NCBI RefSeq assembly: GCF_021129215.1
Contig: NZ_JAJOLP010000001.1
Span: 3,286,001-3,350,000 of the forward strand
Direction of reading: 5' to 3'
DNA length: 64,000 nucleotides
Source: Agromyces sp. S2-1-8
GTDB taxonomy: Bacteria > Actinomycetota > Actinomycetes > Actinomycetales > Microbacteriaceae
Part shown: in pieces, positions 29,419-37,863 of the stretch
Position numbering within the stretch: the stretch's first letter is position 1
Layout of the letters: the number at the start of each line of letters is the position of its first letter
The notes under the pieces: generated by a model
Databases searched by the model: none
What the model was told of the DNA's origin: nothing
Seen by the model: only the letters and a program-made list of their open reading frames with translations
Translations under genes and position numbers: made by a program

Positions 29419-30405
29419 CTAGGGCTGCAGAACCTTGCCCTCGCGGGCGCTTTCGAGCGCCGCCTCGACGACGGCGAGCGTCCGCAGCGCCTGCTCCATC
29501 GTCACGACGTCGCTCGGCTTGCCGAGCACCGCGTCCCTGAAGGCCTCGTGCTCGACCCGCAGCGGCTCCCGCTTCGGGAAGGCGAAGCGCGTCACGTCGC
29601 CCTCGGACACTCCCCGGAACGCCGTCACGGACTCCCACTCGAGCGGGATGGTGCCGTTCGCGTAGAACGTGAGGTCGCCCGTGGACGTGTCGGCGACGAA
29701 CGCTCCGCGCTCACCCGTCACGACGGTGACCCGCTCCTTCATCGGGCTGAGCCAGTTCACGAGATGGCTGACGATCGCCCCGGACGCCAGTCGGCCCGTG
29801 ATCGCGATCATGTCCTCGTGTTCGCGCCCGCTCTTGAAGGTGGTCTGCGCGAACACCGTCTCGTACTCGCTCTGCGCGACCCACGCGGTGAGGTCGACAT
29901 CGTGCGACGCGAGGTCCTTCGCGACCCCGACATCGGCGATTCGCGAGGGGAAGGGACCCTGCCGCCGCGTCTGGATCTGGTAGACCGCCCCCAGCTCGCC
30001 GGCCTCGAGCCGGCGGCGCAGCTCCTGCAACGCCGGGTTGAAGCGCTCGATGTGTCCGACCGCGCCGACGAGGCCGGCCTCGCGGAATGCATCGACCATG
30101 CGGGCACCGGCTTCGACCGAATCCGCGATGGGCTTCTCGACGAGCGCGTGGATCCCGGCGTCCGCCAGCTTCAGCGCGGCATCTTCGTGGAATCGCGTCG
30201 GTACCGCCACGACCGCGACGTCGATGCCCGCCGCGATGAGCGCGTCGATGTCGGGGAGCACCTCGAGACCGCCCGCGACGCCGTGGGGGTCTCCGCCGGG
30301 ATCGGCGATCGCGACGAGCTCGACGCCGTCGAGTTCGCGGAGCACCCGTGCGTGGTGCCGGCCCATCATGCCGACGCCGAGGAGGCCGGCGCGCAGCGCG
30401 GCCAT
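29419..30405 (-). CDS. Gfo/Idh/MocA dehydrogenase, WbpB/WlbA-like
   Basis: 328 residues. NAD-binding GLLGVGMMGRHHARVL, then ALVEKPIADS (the family's EKP), and HIERFNPALQEL plus a KDLASHDVDL segment with conserved acid/base Asp and His. The family member WbpB/WlbA oxidises C3 of UDP-GlcNAcA. With the aminotransferase upstream (start and stop overlap in TGATG), the WbpD-like acetyltransferase and the 2-epimerase nearby, this reaction is the best guess. Other Gfo/Idh enzymes act on inositols or free sugars, so the substrate is inferred from context. Confidence 0.84.
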   Translation of the reverse strand: MAALRAGLLGVGMMGRHHARVLRELDGVELVAIADPGGDPHGVAGGLEVLPDIDALIAAGIDVAVVAVPTRFHEDAALKLADAGIHALVEKPIADSVEAGARMVDAFREAGLVGAVGHIERFNPALQELRRRLEAGELGAVYQIQTRRQGPFPSRIADVGVAKDLASHDVDLTAWVAQSEYETVFAQTTFKSGREHEDMIAITGRLASGAIVSHLVNWLSPMKERVTVVTGERGAFVADTSTGDLTFYANGTIPLEWESVTAFRGVSEGDVTRFAFPKREPLRVEHEAFRDAVLGKPSDVVTMEQALRTLAVVEAALESAREGKVLQP

Positions 30406-31508
30406 CAGGCGCCGGCCCCTGCCACGGCTTCGACGGCGGCGGCGATGCGCTCCAGGTCGCCCTGCGTGAGCGAGGGGTGGACGGGCAGCGATACGGCCTC
30501 GAGCGCGGCGCGCTCGGTCTCGGGGAGGTCGAGGCCGGGCGCATACTGCGCGAGCGATGGGAGCCGGTGATTCGGGATCGGGTAGTAGACGCCGCTGCCG
30601 ACCTGGTGCTCCTCCTTCAGCGCCCTGACGAAGCCATCGCGATCGTCGACCACGCGAATCGTGTACTGGTGGTAGACGTGCACGGCGTCGGGCGCCACGG
30701 GCGGTACGACGACGCCCTTCAGGTTGGCGTCGAGGAACGCCGCGTTCTCTTGACGCGCCCGGGTCCAGGCATCCACCTTCGTCAGCTGGACTCGGCCGAT
30801 CGCGGCGTGGATGTCGGTCATCCGCGCGTTGAACCCGACGATCTCGTTCTGGTACTGGCGCTCCATACCCTGATTGCGCAGCAGGCGGAGTCGTCGTTCG
30901 ACCTCGGGGTCTCCCGTCGAGACCATTCCGCCCTCGCCCGACGTCATGTTCTTCGTCGGGTAGAGGCTGAACATCGCGAACGCGCCGAACGTTCCGACCC
31001 GACGGCCGCCGAGCGACGCCCCGTGCGCCTGCGCGGCGTCCTCGAACAGCTTCAGCCCGCGTCGTTCGGCGAGATCGCCGAGTGCGCCCACGTTCGCCGG
31101 GTGCCCGTACAGGTGGACCGGCATGATGCCGACCGTTCGCTCGGTGATGAGCGACTCGACCGACGAGACGTCCAGGCCGAAGTAGTCGGGCTCGATGTCG
31201 GCGAACACCGGCGTCGCGCCGGTCAGGGCGACCGAATTGGCGGTCGCGGCGAACGTGAAGGACGGAACGATCACCTCGTCGCCGGGCCCGACGCCGGCGG
31301 CGAGCAGGCCGAGGTGCAACCCGGACGTGCCGGAGTTGACGGCCACGGCAGCCCTGCCGTCGAGCAGGACCTCGGAGAACTCGCGCTCGAACGCGGCGAC
31401 CTCAGGCCCCTGCGCGACCATTCCGGAACGAAGCACGGCATCGACCGCCGCTCGCTCCTCGTCGCCGATGATCGGCTTCGCCGCAGGGATGAACTCTGGA
31501 CCGCTCAC
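30405..31508 (-). CDS. PLP-dependent sugar aminotransferase (DegT/DnrJ/EryC1; WbpE/WlbC-like)
   Basis: 367 residues. It shows FIPAAKPIIGDEER, NSGTSGLHLGLLAAGVGPGDEVIVPSFTF (helix that holds the PLP phosphate), LFEDAAQAHGA, and the Schiff-base lysine in SLYPTKNMTSGEGG (about residue 190). It should transfer an amino group from glutamate to a 3-keto (WbpE) or 4-keto UDP-sugar. The adjacent C3 dehydrogenase favours the 3-keto sugar. GTG 31508 has AAAGGTGG just upstream. TAGGAT at 31567-31562 is a likely -10, making this the first gene of the ten-gene operon. Confidence 0.87.
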   Translation of the reverse strand: MSGPEFIPAAKPIIGDEERAAVDAVLRSGMVAQGPEVAAFEREFSEVLLDGRAAVAVNSGTSGLHLGLLAAGVGPGDEVIVPSFTFAATANSVALTGATPVFADIEPDYFGLDVSSVESLITERTVGIMPVHLYGHPANVGALGDLAERRGLKLFEDAAQAHGASLGGRRVGTFGAFAMFSLYPTKNMTSGEGGMVSTGDPEVERRLRLLRNQGMERQYQNEIVGFNARMTDIHAAIGRVQLTKVDAWTRARQENAAFLDANLKGVVVPPVAPDAVHVYHQYTIRVVDDRDGFVRALKEEHQVGSGVYYPIPNHRLPSLAQYAPGLDLPETERAALEAVSLPVHPSLTQGDLERIAAAVEAVAGAGA

Positions 31509-31561
31509 GCGCCCACCTTTCACTACGTAGTTCTGCTCGACGGCACAAGGCACGACCGCCA

Positions 31562-31567
31562 ATCCTA
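31562..31567 (-). promoter_or_regulatory. -10 element of the long minus-strand glycan operon
   Basis: TAGGAT on the minus strand inside the 103-bp gap between the 2-epimerase and aminotransferase genes. It predicts a leader of about 45 nt for the operon running from 31508 to 20000. The -35 is not clear. Confidence 0.4.
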
Positions 31568-31611
31568 CCGTCTCCGAAAACTCGCGCCATCGCGGTCGGA
31601 TGGCGCCGATG

Positions 31612-32682
31612 TCAGGCGCGAGAGCCGGCGAGCAGCGCCTCGATCACGCGTTCGGCCGCACGACCGTCGCCGTACGGCTGCGCATCGGTGGGCGCGGGCG
31701 CCGGCCGCTGGACGGCGCGCGCGATCTCCTCATGCGTCTCCGCGAGCACGTTCCAGCCGAGCTCGACCGTCTCCACCCACTCGGTCTCCGTCCGAACGGT
31801 CGTGCACGGGACGCCCAGCAGGAACGCCTCCTTCTGCAGACCTCCCGAGTCGGTCACCACACCCGCGCTGCGGAGCGCCACCGAGACGAGCTCGGGGTAG
31901 CGCAGCGGACGATGGGGCACGAGCGTGCCGGTCGAGAGCTCGATGCCGTGCTCGGCCGCCTTCGCCACGAGGCGCGGGTGCGCCACGATCAGCACCGGCC
32001 GGTCGAGGCTGGCGAGGCTCTCGACGATCGATCGGAGGCGATCGGGGTCATCCGTGTTCTCAGCGCGGTGGATCGTCGCGAGGTAGTAGCCGCGCTCCGG
32101 AAGTCCCGCCTCCTCCAGGAGCTTCGGGTACTCGTCGGCGACGGCGTCTCGCACGGCCAGCAGGACATCGGTCATGACGTCGCCGACGACCACGCTGCGT
32201 TCGGCGAGGCCCTCGGCGGCGAGGTGGTCGAGCGCCACTTGCGTCGGCGCGAGGCAGAGGTCCGCCGCGTGGTCGGTGAGCACGCGATTGTGCTCCTCGG
32301 GCATCCGCCGGTTGAACGACCGCAGCCCCGCCTCGAGGTGCGCGACCGGGTAGTGCAGCTTGACGGCGCTGACGGCCGCCGCCAGCGTCGAGTTGGTGTC
32401 GCCGTACACGAGAACCCAGTCGGGGTCGTGCTCGCCCAGCACGGCGTCGAGGGCACCGAGCATGGCGCCGGTCTGCACTCCGTGGCTGCCGGACCCCACA
32501 CCCAGGTGCACCGTCGGCGCGGGGATGCGAAGGTCGTCGAAGAAGACGTCCGACAGCATCGGGTCGTAGTGCTGCCCGGTGTGGACGATGACGTGCTCCA
32601 CGCCGGCAGACTGGGCGGCCCGGGCGATGGGAGCGAGCTTGACGAACTGCGGGCGGGCGCCGACGACACTGAGAACCTTCAC
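31612..32682 (-). CDS. UDP-N-acetylglucosamine 2-epimerase family enzyme (WecB/WbpI-like)
   Basis: 356 residues with the non-hydrolysing epimerase pattern: VLSVVGARPQFVKLAPI at the N-terminus, HTGQHYD, VYGDTNSTLA, HLEAGLRS and EEHNRVLTD, then TIHRAENT and SGGLQKEAFLLGVPC in domain 2. It inverts C2 of UDP-GlcNAc, or, in the WbpI subtype, of UDP-2,3-diacetamido-glucuronic acid to the manno form. Context with WbpB/WbpE/WbpD-like neighbours favours the second; WecB-type activity is the alternative. GTG 32682 is 6 nt after TACGAT (32694-32689), so the mRNA is probably leaderless and separate from the downstream operon. Confidence 0.9.
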   Translation of the reverse strand: MKVLSVVGARPQFVKLAPIARAAQSAGVEHVIVHTGQHYDPMLSDVFFDDLRIPAPTVHLGVGSGSHGVQTGAMLGALDAVLGEHDPDWVLVYGDTNSTLAAAVSAVKLHYPVAHLEAGLRSFNRRMPEEHNRVLTDHAADLCLAPTQVALDHLAAEGLAERSVVVGDVMTDVLLAVRDAVADEYPKLLEEAGLPERGYYLATIHRAENTDDPDRLRSIVESLASLDRPVLIVAHPRLVAKAAEHGIELSTGTLVPHRPLRYPELVSVALRSAGVVTDSGGLQKEAFLLGVPCTTVRTETEWVETVELGWNVLAETHEEIARAVQRPAPAPTDAQPYGDGRAAERVIEALLAGSRA

Positions 32683-32688
32683 GCATCG

Positions 32689-32694
32689 ATCGTA
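32689..32694 (-). promoter_or_regulatory. -10 element for leaderless 2-epimerase gene
   Basis: TACGAT, minus strand, 6 nt before GTG 32682. No ribosome site intervenes. Confidence 0.4.
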
Positions 32695-32738
32695 GACGAG
32701 CGCGACTTCCGCGCACGTTCTCGAAAGGGTTCGATTGC

Positions 32739-32744
32739 TAGTAT
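32739..32744 (+). promoter_or_regulatory. -10 element for leaderless GT2 gene
   Basis: TAGTAT, 7 nt before ATG 32752. It faces away from the 2-epimerase promoter in the same 69-bp gap. Confidence 0.45.
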
Positions 32745-32751
32745 CACCGTC

Positions 32752-33489
32752 ATGCCCTCGACTCCGCTGCGCCCGCTCATCGTGCTGCCAGCGTTCAACG
32801 AGGAGCAGGCGCTCGGGCCATTGCTCGACGAGATCTCGGAGGCCCTTCCCACGATCGACTGCCTCGTCGTCAACGACGGCTCGGGCGACGGGACGGTCGC
32901 CGTCGCGCGGGATCGCGGGGTCACGGTGGTCGACCTCCCGTTCAATCTCGGCGTCGGAGGGGCGATGCGAGCCGGCTTCCGCTACGCCCTGCGCAACGGG
33001 TACTCGGCGGTCGTGCAGGTCGATGCGGACGGACAGCACGACCCGCGGGACGTGCCACGGCTGGTCGCCGAACTCGAGGACGCCGACATCGTGATCGGTG
33101 CCCGATTCGCCGGAACGGGCGAGTACAGCGCCCGCGGCCCCCGGAGATGGGCGATGAAGGTCCTCGCCTCCGTCATCGGGCGCATCTCGGGTACGACGCT
33201 CACGGATGCGACGAGCGGTTTCAAGGCCAGCGGCCCGCGCGCGGTCTCGCTGTTCGCGGCGACCTATCCTGCCGAGTACCTCGGTGACACCGTCGAGGCG
33301 CTCGTGATCGCGGCGCGCGCCGGACTCCGGATCCGGCAGTCGCCCGTGGCGATGCGCGATCGCCAGGGGGGCGTGCCGTCGCACCATCCGGTCAAGGCCG
33401 CGGCGTATCTCGCGAGGGCGAGCATGGCGCTCGTCTTCGCGATGACCCGGCCCCGGGTGCGCCTCACGGGAGCCGGGGTGCCCGAATGA
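32752..33489 (+). CDS. Family 2 glycosyltransferase, polyprenyl-phosphate type
   Basis: 245 residues, a single GT-A domain: LIVLPAFNEEQALGPLLDEI, VNDGSGDGTVAVARDRG, NLGVGGAMRAGFRYAL and the metal-binding QVDADGQHDP. This compact form resembles dolichyl/undecaprenyl-phosphate sugar transferases, which charge a lipid carrier with one sugar. It has no C-terminal membrane helices; these may be supplied by the next gene, a two-helix DUF2304 protein overlapping by ATGA. This GT2-DUF2304 pair is frequent in Gram-positive glycan loci. The sugar is unknown. Confidence 0.85.
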   Translation: MPSTPLRPLIVLPAFNEEQALGPLLDEISEALPTIDCLVVNDGSGDGTVAVARDRGVTVVDLPFNLGVGGAMRAGFRYALRNGYSAVVQVDADGQHDPRDVPRLVAELEDADIVIGARFAGTGEYSARGPRRWAMKVLASVIGRISGTTLTDATSGFKASGPRAVSLFAATYPAEYLGDTVEALVIAARAGLRIRQSPVAMRDRQGGVPSHHPVKAAAYLARASMALVFAMTRPRVRLTGAGVPE

Positions 33490-33872
33490 GCACCATGACC
33501 TATCTCCTCGGAATCGGTGCGGCCCTGATCGCACTCGCGTCCGTGATCGAACTCCTCCGGCGCCGCCGGCTCCGCGAACGCCACGCGATCTGGTGGATCC
33601 TCGCGGCGCTGTTCGCCCTCGTCGGTGCGCTCTTCCCCGCGAGCGTCGCGTGGCTCGCCGGTGTGCTCGGCGTCGGCGTCCCGAGCAACCTCGTCTTCTT
33701 CATCTCGATCGTCCTGCTGTTCCTGGTCAATCTCCAGCACAGTGCGGAGCTGACCGATCTCGAGGACAAGACGCGCACGCTCGCCGAGGAGTCCGCGCTG
33801 CAGAATGTACGCTTGGAGCGGCTCGAGGAGCGGATCGACCCGAAGCGCGATCTCCCCGACGACCGTTCCTGA
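33486..33872 (+). CDS. DUF2304 membrane protein
   Basis: 128 residues with three hydrophobic stretches (about 5-22, 35-55, 65-85), an RRRRLRERHAIWW loop between the first two, then a charged C-terminal coiled segment (residues about 90-128). This is the DUF2304 layout. Such proteins nearly always accompany a small GT2 like the one overlapping here, and probably anchor it to the membrane or handle the lipid carrier. The biochemical role is not established. Confidence 0.83.
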   Translation: MSTMTYLLGIGAALIALASVIELLRRRRLRERHAIWWILAALFALVGALFPASVAWLAGVLGVGVPSNLVFFISIVLLFLVNLQHSAELTDLEDKTRTLAEESALQNVRLERLEERIDPKRDLPDDRS

Positions 33873-33924
33873 GGCGCCGCGGCGTCCGGGACGAGACCCC
33901 GCCATGAGCAAGAAGGAGTCCATC

Positions 33925-34518
33925 GTGGCAACCATCGCGGAGAGCGCAGACGTCTCCCCCGACGCACGCATCGGCGACGACACGAAGATCTGGCACCTCG
34001 CACAGGTCCGCGAGGGCGCGGAGATCGGCGAGCGGTGCATCGTGGGCCGCGGCGCGTACATCGGCTCTGGCGTCCGCCTCGGCGATGACTGCAAGATCCA
34101 GAACTACGCCCTGGTCTACGAACCGGCGCAGCTCGCAGACGGCGTGTTCATCGGCCCGGCCGCCGTCCTCACGAACGACACCTACCCTCGTGCGATCGCG
34201 CCGGACGGATCGATCAAGACCGCATCCGACTGGGAGCCCGTCGGCGTCACGATCGAGCGCGGCGCCTCCATCGGCGCACGTGCCGTCTGCATCGCGCCGG
34301 TCACGATCGGAGCATGGGCGACGGTCGCCGCGGGCGCCGTCGTCACGAAGGACGTTCCCGCCTTCGCGCTCGTCGCGGGCGTCCCTGCGCGCCGCATCCG
34401 CTGGGTCGGCCGGGCCGGTGTGCCGCTCGAGCAGCTCGGCGACGGGGAATGGGTGTGCCCGCAGACGGGCGCCCGCTACGCCGAGTCGAATGGCGAGCTC
34501 CACGAGGTCGTTGCGTGA
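33925..34518 (+). CDS. Left-handed beta-helix N-acetyltransferase, WbpD/WlbB-like
   Basis: 197 residues from GTG 33925. That start is chosen because AGAAGGAG ends 6 nt before it; ATG 33904 would add seven residues that contain the ribosome site. Hexapeptide repeats (IGDDTKIWHLAQVREGAEIG, VGRGAYIGSGVRLGDDCKIQ) build the helix. The VFIGPAAVLTNDTYPRA loop and the later AVCIAPVTIGAWATVAAGAVVTKDVP are typical of WbpD/WlbB, which acetylates the 3-amino group of UDP-GlcNAc3NA using acetyl-CoA. The length matches (about 190). It lies on the opposite strand from the dehydrogenase and aminotransferase that would supply its substrate. Confidence 0.87.
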   Translation: MATIAESADVSPDARIGDDTKIWHLAQVREGAEIGERCIVGRGAYIGSGVRLGDDCKIQNYALVYEPAQLADGVFIGPAAVLTNDTYPRAIAPDGSIKTASDWEPVGVTIERGASIGARAVCIAPVTIGAWATVAAGAVVTKDVPAFALVAGVPARRIRWVGRAGVPLEQLGDGEWVCPQTGARYAESNGELHEVVA

Positions 34519-35720
34519 GTCCCGCAAGGGCTCCCAAGAACCCCGCCGCCCCCCGCGTCGTCCTCGCGACCAGGCTGTACGCGCCAGAGGTCAGTGCCGG
34601 GGCGTTCCGGTTGCGGGCCCTCGCCCGGTCGCTCATCGATCGTTCGGCGACCGTGCGAGTGCTCACGACCACCCCGCCGCCCACCGCGCCCCGAGGCACC
34701 GATGAGGCGTCGCCCGGCCTCGAGATCTCGCGCTTCCCCGCACTCCGCGACGCCGGCGGGAACGTGCGCGGCTACCTCCAGTACCTCAGCTTCGACATCC
34801 CCCTCGTGTTCCGGCTGCTCGGGAATCGCTTCGACCTCGCCGTCGCAGAAGCACCACCGACCACCGGCATCATCGTCGCGGCGGTCAGCGCACTGCGGCG
34901 CCGCCCGTACGCCTACTACGCCGCCGACATCTGGACCGACGGCGTCGCGGCGATCGGTGCGCCGCGATTCGTCGTCTCCGCCATCCGCTGGCTCGAGGGC
35001 GTCACGATGCGTCACGCCTCGACAGTGCTGTCGATCTCGGACGAGGTCACCGACCGGATCGCGCGGTTCGGCGTCCGACCGGACCGGATCGCCACCGTCG
35101 GCAACGGCATCGACACCGACGTGTTCGCCCCCGACGGTCCCGCCGCCGACGGCGGCGCACCGTACTTCGTCTACACCGGGACGATGTCGGAGTGGCAGGG
35201 GCCGGAGGTGTTCATCCGGGCCCTGCCGCTCGTGCGCGAACACTTCCCAGAGGTCGAGCTCCGGTTCTTCGGTCAGGGCGCTTCCGAGGCGCAGCTGCGC
35301 GAGCTCGCGGCCCGGACCGCACCCGACGCCGTCACGTTCGGCGGAGTCGTTCCTCCTGAGCGCTCCGCCGAATGGATCCGCGGAGCGATCGGGGCGCTCG
35401 TGAGCATCGTGCCCGGCCTGGGCTACGACTTCGCGCGTCCGACGAAGACGTACGCGGCCGCCGCCTGCGGCACTCCCGTCGTGTTCGCCGGATCCGATGC
35501 GAGCAGCGGCGGCATACTCGTCGGGGAGCACGGCCTCGGCGTCCACGCCGCCTTCACCCCCGAAGCCGTCGCGGATGCCATGCTGGCGCTCCTGCGCGCC
35601 CACGGCACGGACCGCGCGGCCGCCGAACGGCGCCATCGCGCCGCGTGGGTCGAGCGCAACGCCTCGCTTCACGCGGTCGGGGATTCCGCGGCCGCAGCCG
35701 TGCTCGGCGCGCTCGGCTGA
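34515..35720 (+). CDS. GT4 glycosyltransferase, WbuB-like
   Basis: 401 residues. The GT-B signature begins VVLATRLYAPEVSAGAFRLRALARSL. The linker and second domain contain VGNGIDTDVFAPD (about residue 200), YTGTMSEWQGPEVFIRALPLV, and a donor region with RPTKTYAAAACGTPVVFAG (about residue 315). Such enzymes transfer FucNAc, GlcNAc or similar from UDP-sugars to lipid-linked acceptors; WbuB is the nearest named type I recognise. GTG 34515 overlaps the stop of the acetyltransferase gene (GTGA). The donor is not certain. Confidence 0.84.
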   Translation: MSPARAPKNPAAPRVVLATRLYAPEVSAGAFRLRALARSLIDRSATVRVLTTTPPPTAPRGTDEASPGLEISRFPALRDAGGNVRGYLQYLSFDIPLVFRLLGNRFDLAVAEAPPTTGIIVAAVSALRRRPYAYYAADIWTDGVAAIGAPRFVVSAIRWLEGVTMRHASTVLSISDEVTDRIARFGVRPDRIATVGNGIDTDVFAPDGPAADGGAPYFVYTGTMSEWQGPEVFIRALPLVREHFPEVELRFFGQGASEAQLRELAARTAPDAVTFGGVVPPERSAEWIRGAIGALVSIVPGLGYDFARPTKTYAAAACGTPVVFAGSDASSGGILVGEHGLGVHAAFTPEAVADAMLALLRAHGTDRAAAERRHRAAWVERNASLHAVGDSAAAAVLGALG

Positions 35721-35750
35721 CGCCCGGTTTCGGCCGCGACCGGTCGAGTA

Positions 35751-35756
35751 GCATGG
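35751..35756 (+). promoter_or_regulatory. -10 element before the DUF6541-like gene
   Basis: TAGCAT in the 152-bp gap 35721-35872, giving a leader of about 110 nt. The leader holds two tiny open frames (ATG 35769, 5 codons; GTG 35785, about 26 codons) that end before the main start; they may be chance. Confidence 0.3.
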
Positions 35757-35872
35757 ACCGTCCCTCAGAAATGGAGCCGAGCACGTGACCTTCGCCCCCT
35801 CACGCGACCGGACCTCCACCCGATCGTCCTGCGGCACGTTCGCCGATCACGGTTGCGCAGGCTGAACGCGCG

Positions 35873-37822
35873 ATGTCCTGGTTCGAATTCGCCCCGGTCT
35901 TCGCGACCGTCGTCGCGCTCCTCATCGGCATCGGCGCGCCCATCGCCGCCGCGCTCCGGCTCCGCGGCATCGCGTTCGTCGGCGTCGCCATCGGCTCGTC
36001 GATCTCATCGATCGGCCTTTCGTCGGTCGTGGCGCCCTGGGTCGGGCTGCCTTGGACGATCGCCCCGCCCCTCATCCTCTCGCTCGTAGTCGCGCTCGTC
36101 CTGCTCGTGCTGCGTCGCCGGCTGACGATCGCCCCTGCACGCGGAAGCCGGAACGAATGGGGGCGTCCCTTCCTTGCTCAGTCGATCGCCGTCGTACTGG
36201 GCTCCGTGCTCACCCTGCTGTTCATCGCGCCCCAGATCGGCGCCCCGGGCGATCCGGCACAGACCTATGACACCGTCTTCCACCTGAACGCGGTGCAGTG
36301 GATCCTCGACACCGGCAACGCCTCGCCGACCGCGATGACGATGACGACGCCTGGGCGGGTCACGAGCTTCTATCCGACGCTGTGGCACGCGATCGTCTCG
36401 ATCGTCGTCCAGCTGACCGGTGCGTCCATCCCGGTCGCGACGAACGCGGTCGCGCTCGCGGTCGCATCCGTCGTATGGACGGTGGCCTGCGTGTTCCTCG
36501 CACGGGTGCTGTTCGGCAGGGCACCGTTCCACGCCCTCCTCGTCGGCGGCCTCAGCGCCGTGTTCGGGGCGTTCCCGGCCATGCTCCTCTGGTTCGGCGT
36601 GCTCTACCCGAACCTGCTCGCCGTCGCCGTTCTGCCGATCGCGCTCGCGCTGCTCACGGCGTTGGTCCAGCGGCGGTCCATGCTCGGCATGCGGCCCGTC
36701 GCGCTCGCCCTCGCCGCCGCGTGGATCGTCGGCGGGATGACGCTCGCCCACCCGAACGCGCTCTTCAGCCTCTTCGTCCTCACCGTCCCGCTCGTCGTGT
36801 ACGCGGTCGTCCGCGCCAGCCGGCGGGCCGCACCGGAGCGCCGGGTCCGCGTCGCGGTGCTCTCGTCCGTCGGGGCGATCGCGCTGTTCGCCGTCGAGGC
36901 CGTCGCGTTCGCCCGGACCACGACCATGGACAACGGTTGGATGCCGAGCAGGAACTTCCCGGCGGCGGTTCGCGAGGCCCTGACGAACGGCCCCATCGAC
37001 CTCGACTACGCCTGGGTCGTGAGCGCGTTCATGCTCATCGGGCTGGTCGTCGCCTGCTGGCGGCCGAGACTGCGCTGGACGGTCGGCGCCTACCTGCTGA
37101 GCGTCCTCCTCTACGCCGTGGCGGTCGGCTGGCCGGCGGGCCCGCTCCGCACCGCCATCACGGGCGTCTGGTACAACGATGCCTACCGGCTCGCGGCCCT
37201 CACGCCCGTCCTCGCGATCCCGCTCGCGGCCCTCGGCGCCGTGAGCGTCGCCCGATGGCTCGCCCGGGGCGTTCGCCTCGGACGCACGAGCGGCCGGCGC
37301 ACCCCGCGCCTGCCCGCGCTCGCCACCATGATCGTCGTGACCCTCGTCGCGATCGGCGTGCCGTTCGCGTCGAACGTCGCCGACAGCAGCCCCTATGTCG
37401 CCGCGCGGTACCGACTCGACGATCGCAGCGTGATGCTCTCCCGCGATGAGGTGGCCTTCCTCGACCGGATCCCCGAACTCGTGCCCGACGACGCGGTGAT
37501 CGCCGGCAATCCATGGAACGGGAGTTCGCTGGTGTACGCGTACACGGGCCTCCGGACGCTGTTCCCGCATGTCGGCGGCGCCTACCCCGACGCGTACTGG
37601 GCCCTCGCGGAAGGCCTGGCCGATGGGACTCCCGAGGCCTGCGCCGCGGCGCACGATCTCGGCGTCACGCACGTCCTCGACTTCGGCGACCGATTCATCT
37701 TCGGCACGGACGAACGGGCCGAGCAGTATCCCGGGCTGACCGGCATCGACGCCGACGCCGACGGTCTGACGCTCGTCGACGCCGACGGAGAGATCGGACT
37801 CTACGCGGTCGACTGCGACTGA
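35873..37822 (+). CDS. Large polytopic membrane protein (DUF6541-like)
   Basis: 649 residues, with twelve or more hydrophobic segments over residues 1-490 and a soluble extracytoplasmic C-terminal domain of about 150 residues. It resembles the large membrane proteins found in actinobacterial glycan loci and grouped as DUF6541; these look like GT-C glycosyltransferases, with an acidic pair after the first long loop (AQTYDTVFHLNAVQWILDTG near residue 130). GT-C enzymes use polyprenyl-phosphate sugars on the outer face, which would fit the lipid-charging GT2 at 32752; this link is inference. ATG 35873 is the only start in the open frame after a TGA about 90 nt upstream; its ribosome site is weak. 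Confidence 0.75.
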   Translation: MSWFEFAPVFATVVALLIGIGAPIAAALRLRGIAFVGVAIGSSISSIGLSSVVAPWVGLPWTIAPPLILSLVVALVLLVLRRRLTIAPARGSRNEWGRPFLAQSIAVVLGSVLTLLFIAPQIGAPGDPAQTYDTVFHLNAVQWILDTGNASPTAMTMTTPGRVTSFYPTLWHAIVSIVVQLTGASIPVATNAVALAVASVVWTVACVFLARVLFGRAPFHALLVGGLSAVFGAFPAMLLWFGVLYPNLLAVAVLPIALALLTALVQRRSMLGMRPVALALAAAWIVGGMTLAHPNALFSLFVLTVPLVVYAVVRASRRAAPERRVRVAVLSSVGAIALFAVEAVAFARTTTMDNGWMPSRNFPAAVREALTNGPIDLDYAWVVSAFMLIGLVVACWRPRLRWTVGAYLLSVLLYAVAVGWPAGPLRTAITGVWYNDAYRLAALTPVLAIPLAALGAVSVARWLARGVRLGRTSGRRTPRLPALATMIVVTLVAIGVPFASNVADSSPYVAARYRLDDRSVMLSRDEVAFLDRIPELVPDDAVIAGNPWNGSSLVYAYTGLRTLFPHVGGAYPDAYWALAEGLADGTPEACAAAHDLGVTHVLDFGDRFIFGTDERAEQYPGLTGIDADADGLTLVDADGEIGLYAVDCD

Positions 37823-37863
37823 CCCGGCCGGGCCGGTTCAGGTCACCCGGACCGCCGTCGGAC

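Noticed and set aside
35769-35865. Tiny frames in the leader of the DUF6541-like gene as an attenuator peptide.
   Set aside because: No run of regulatory codons and no alternative terminator hairpins were found.
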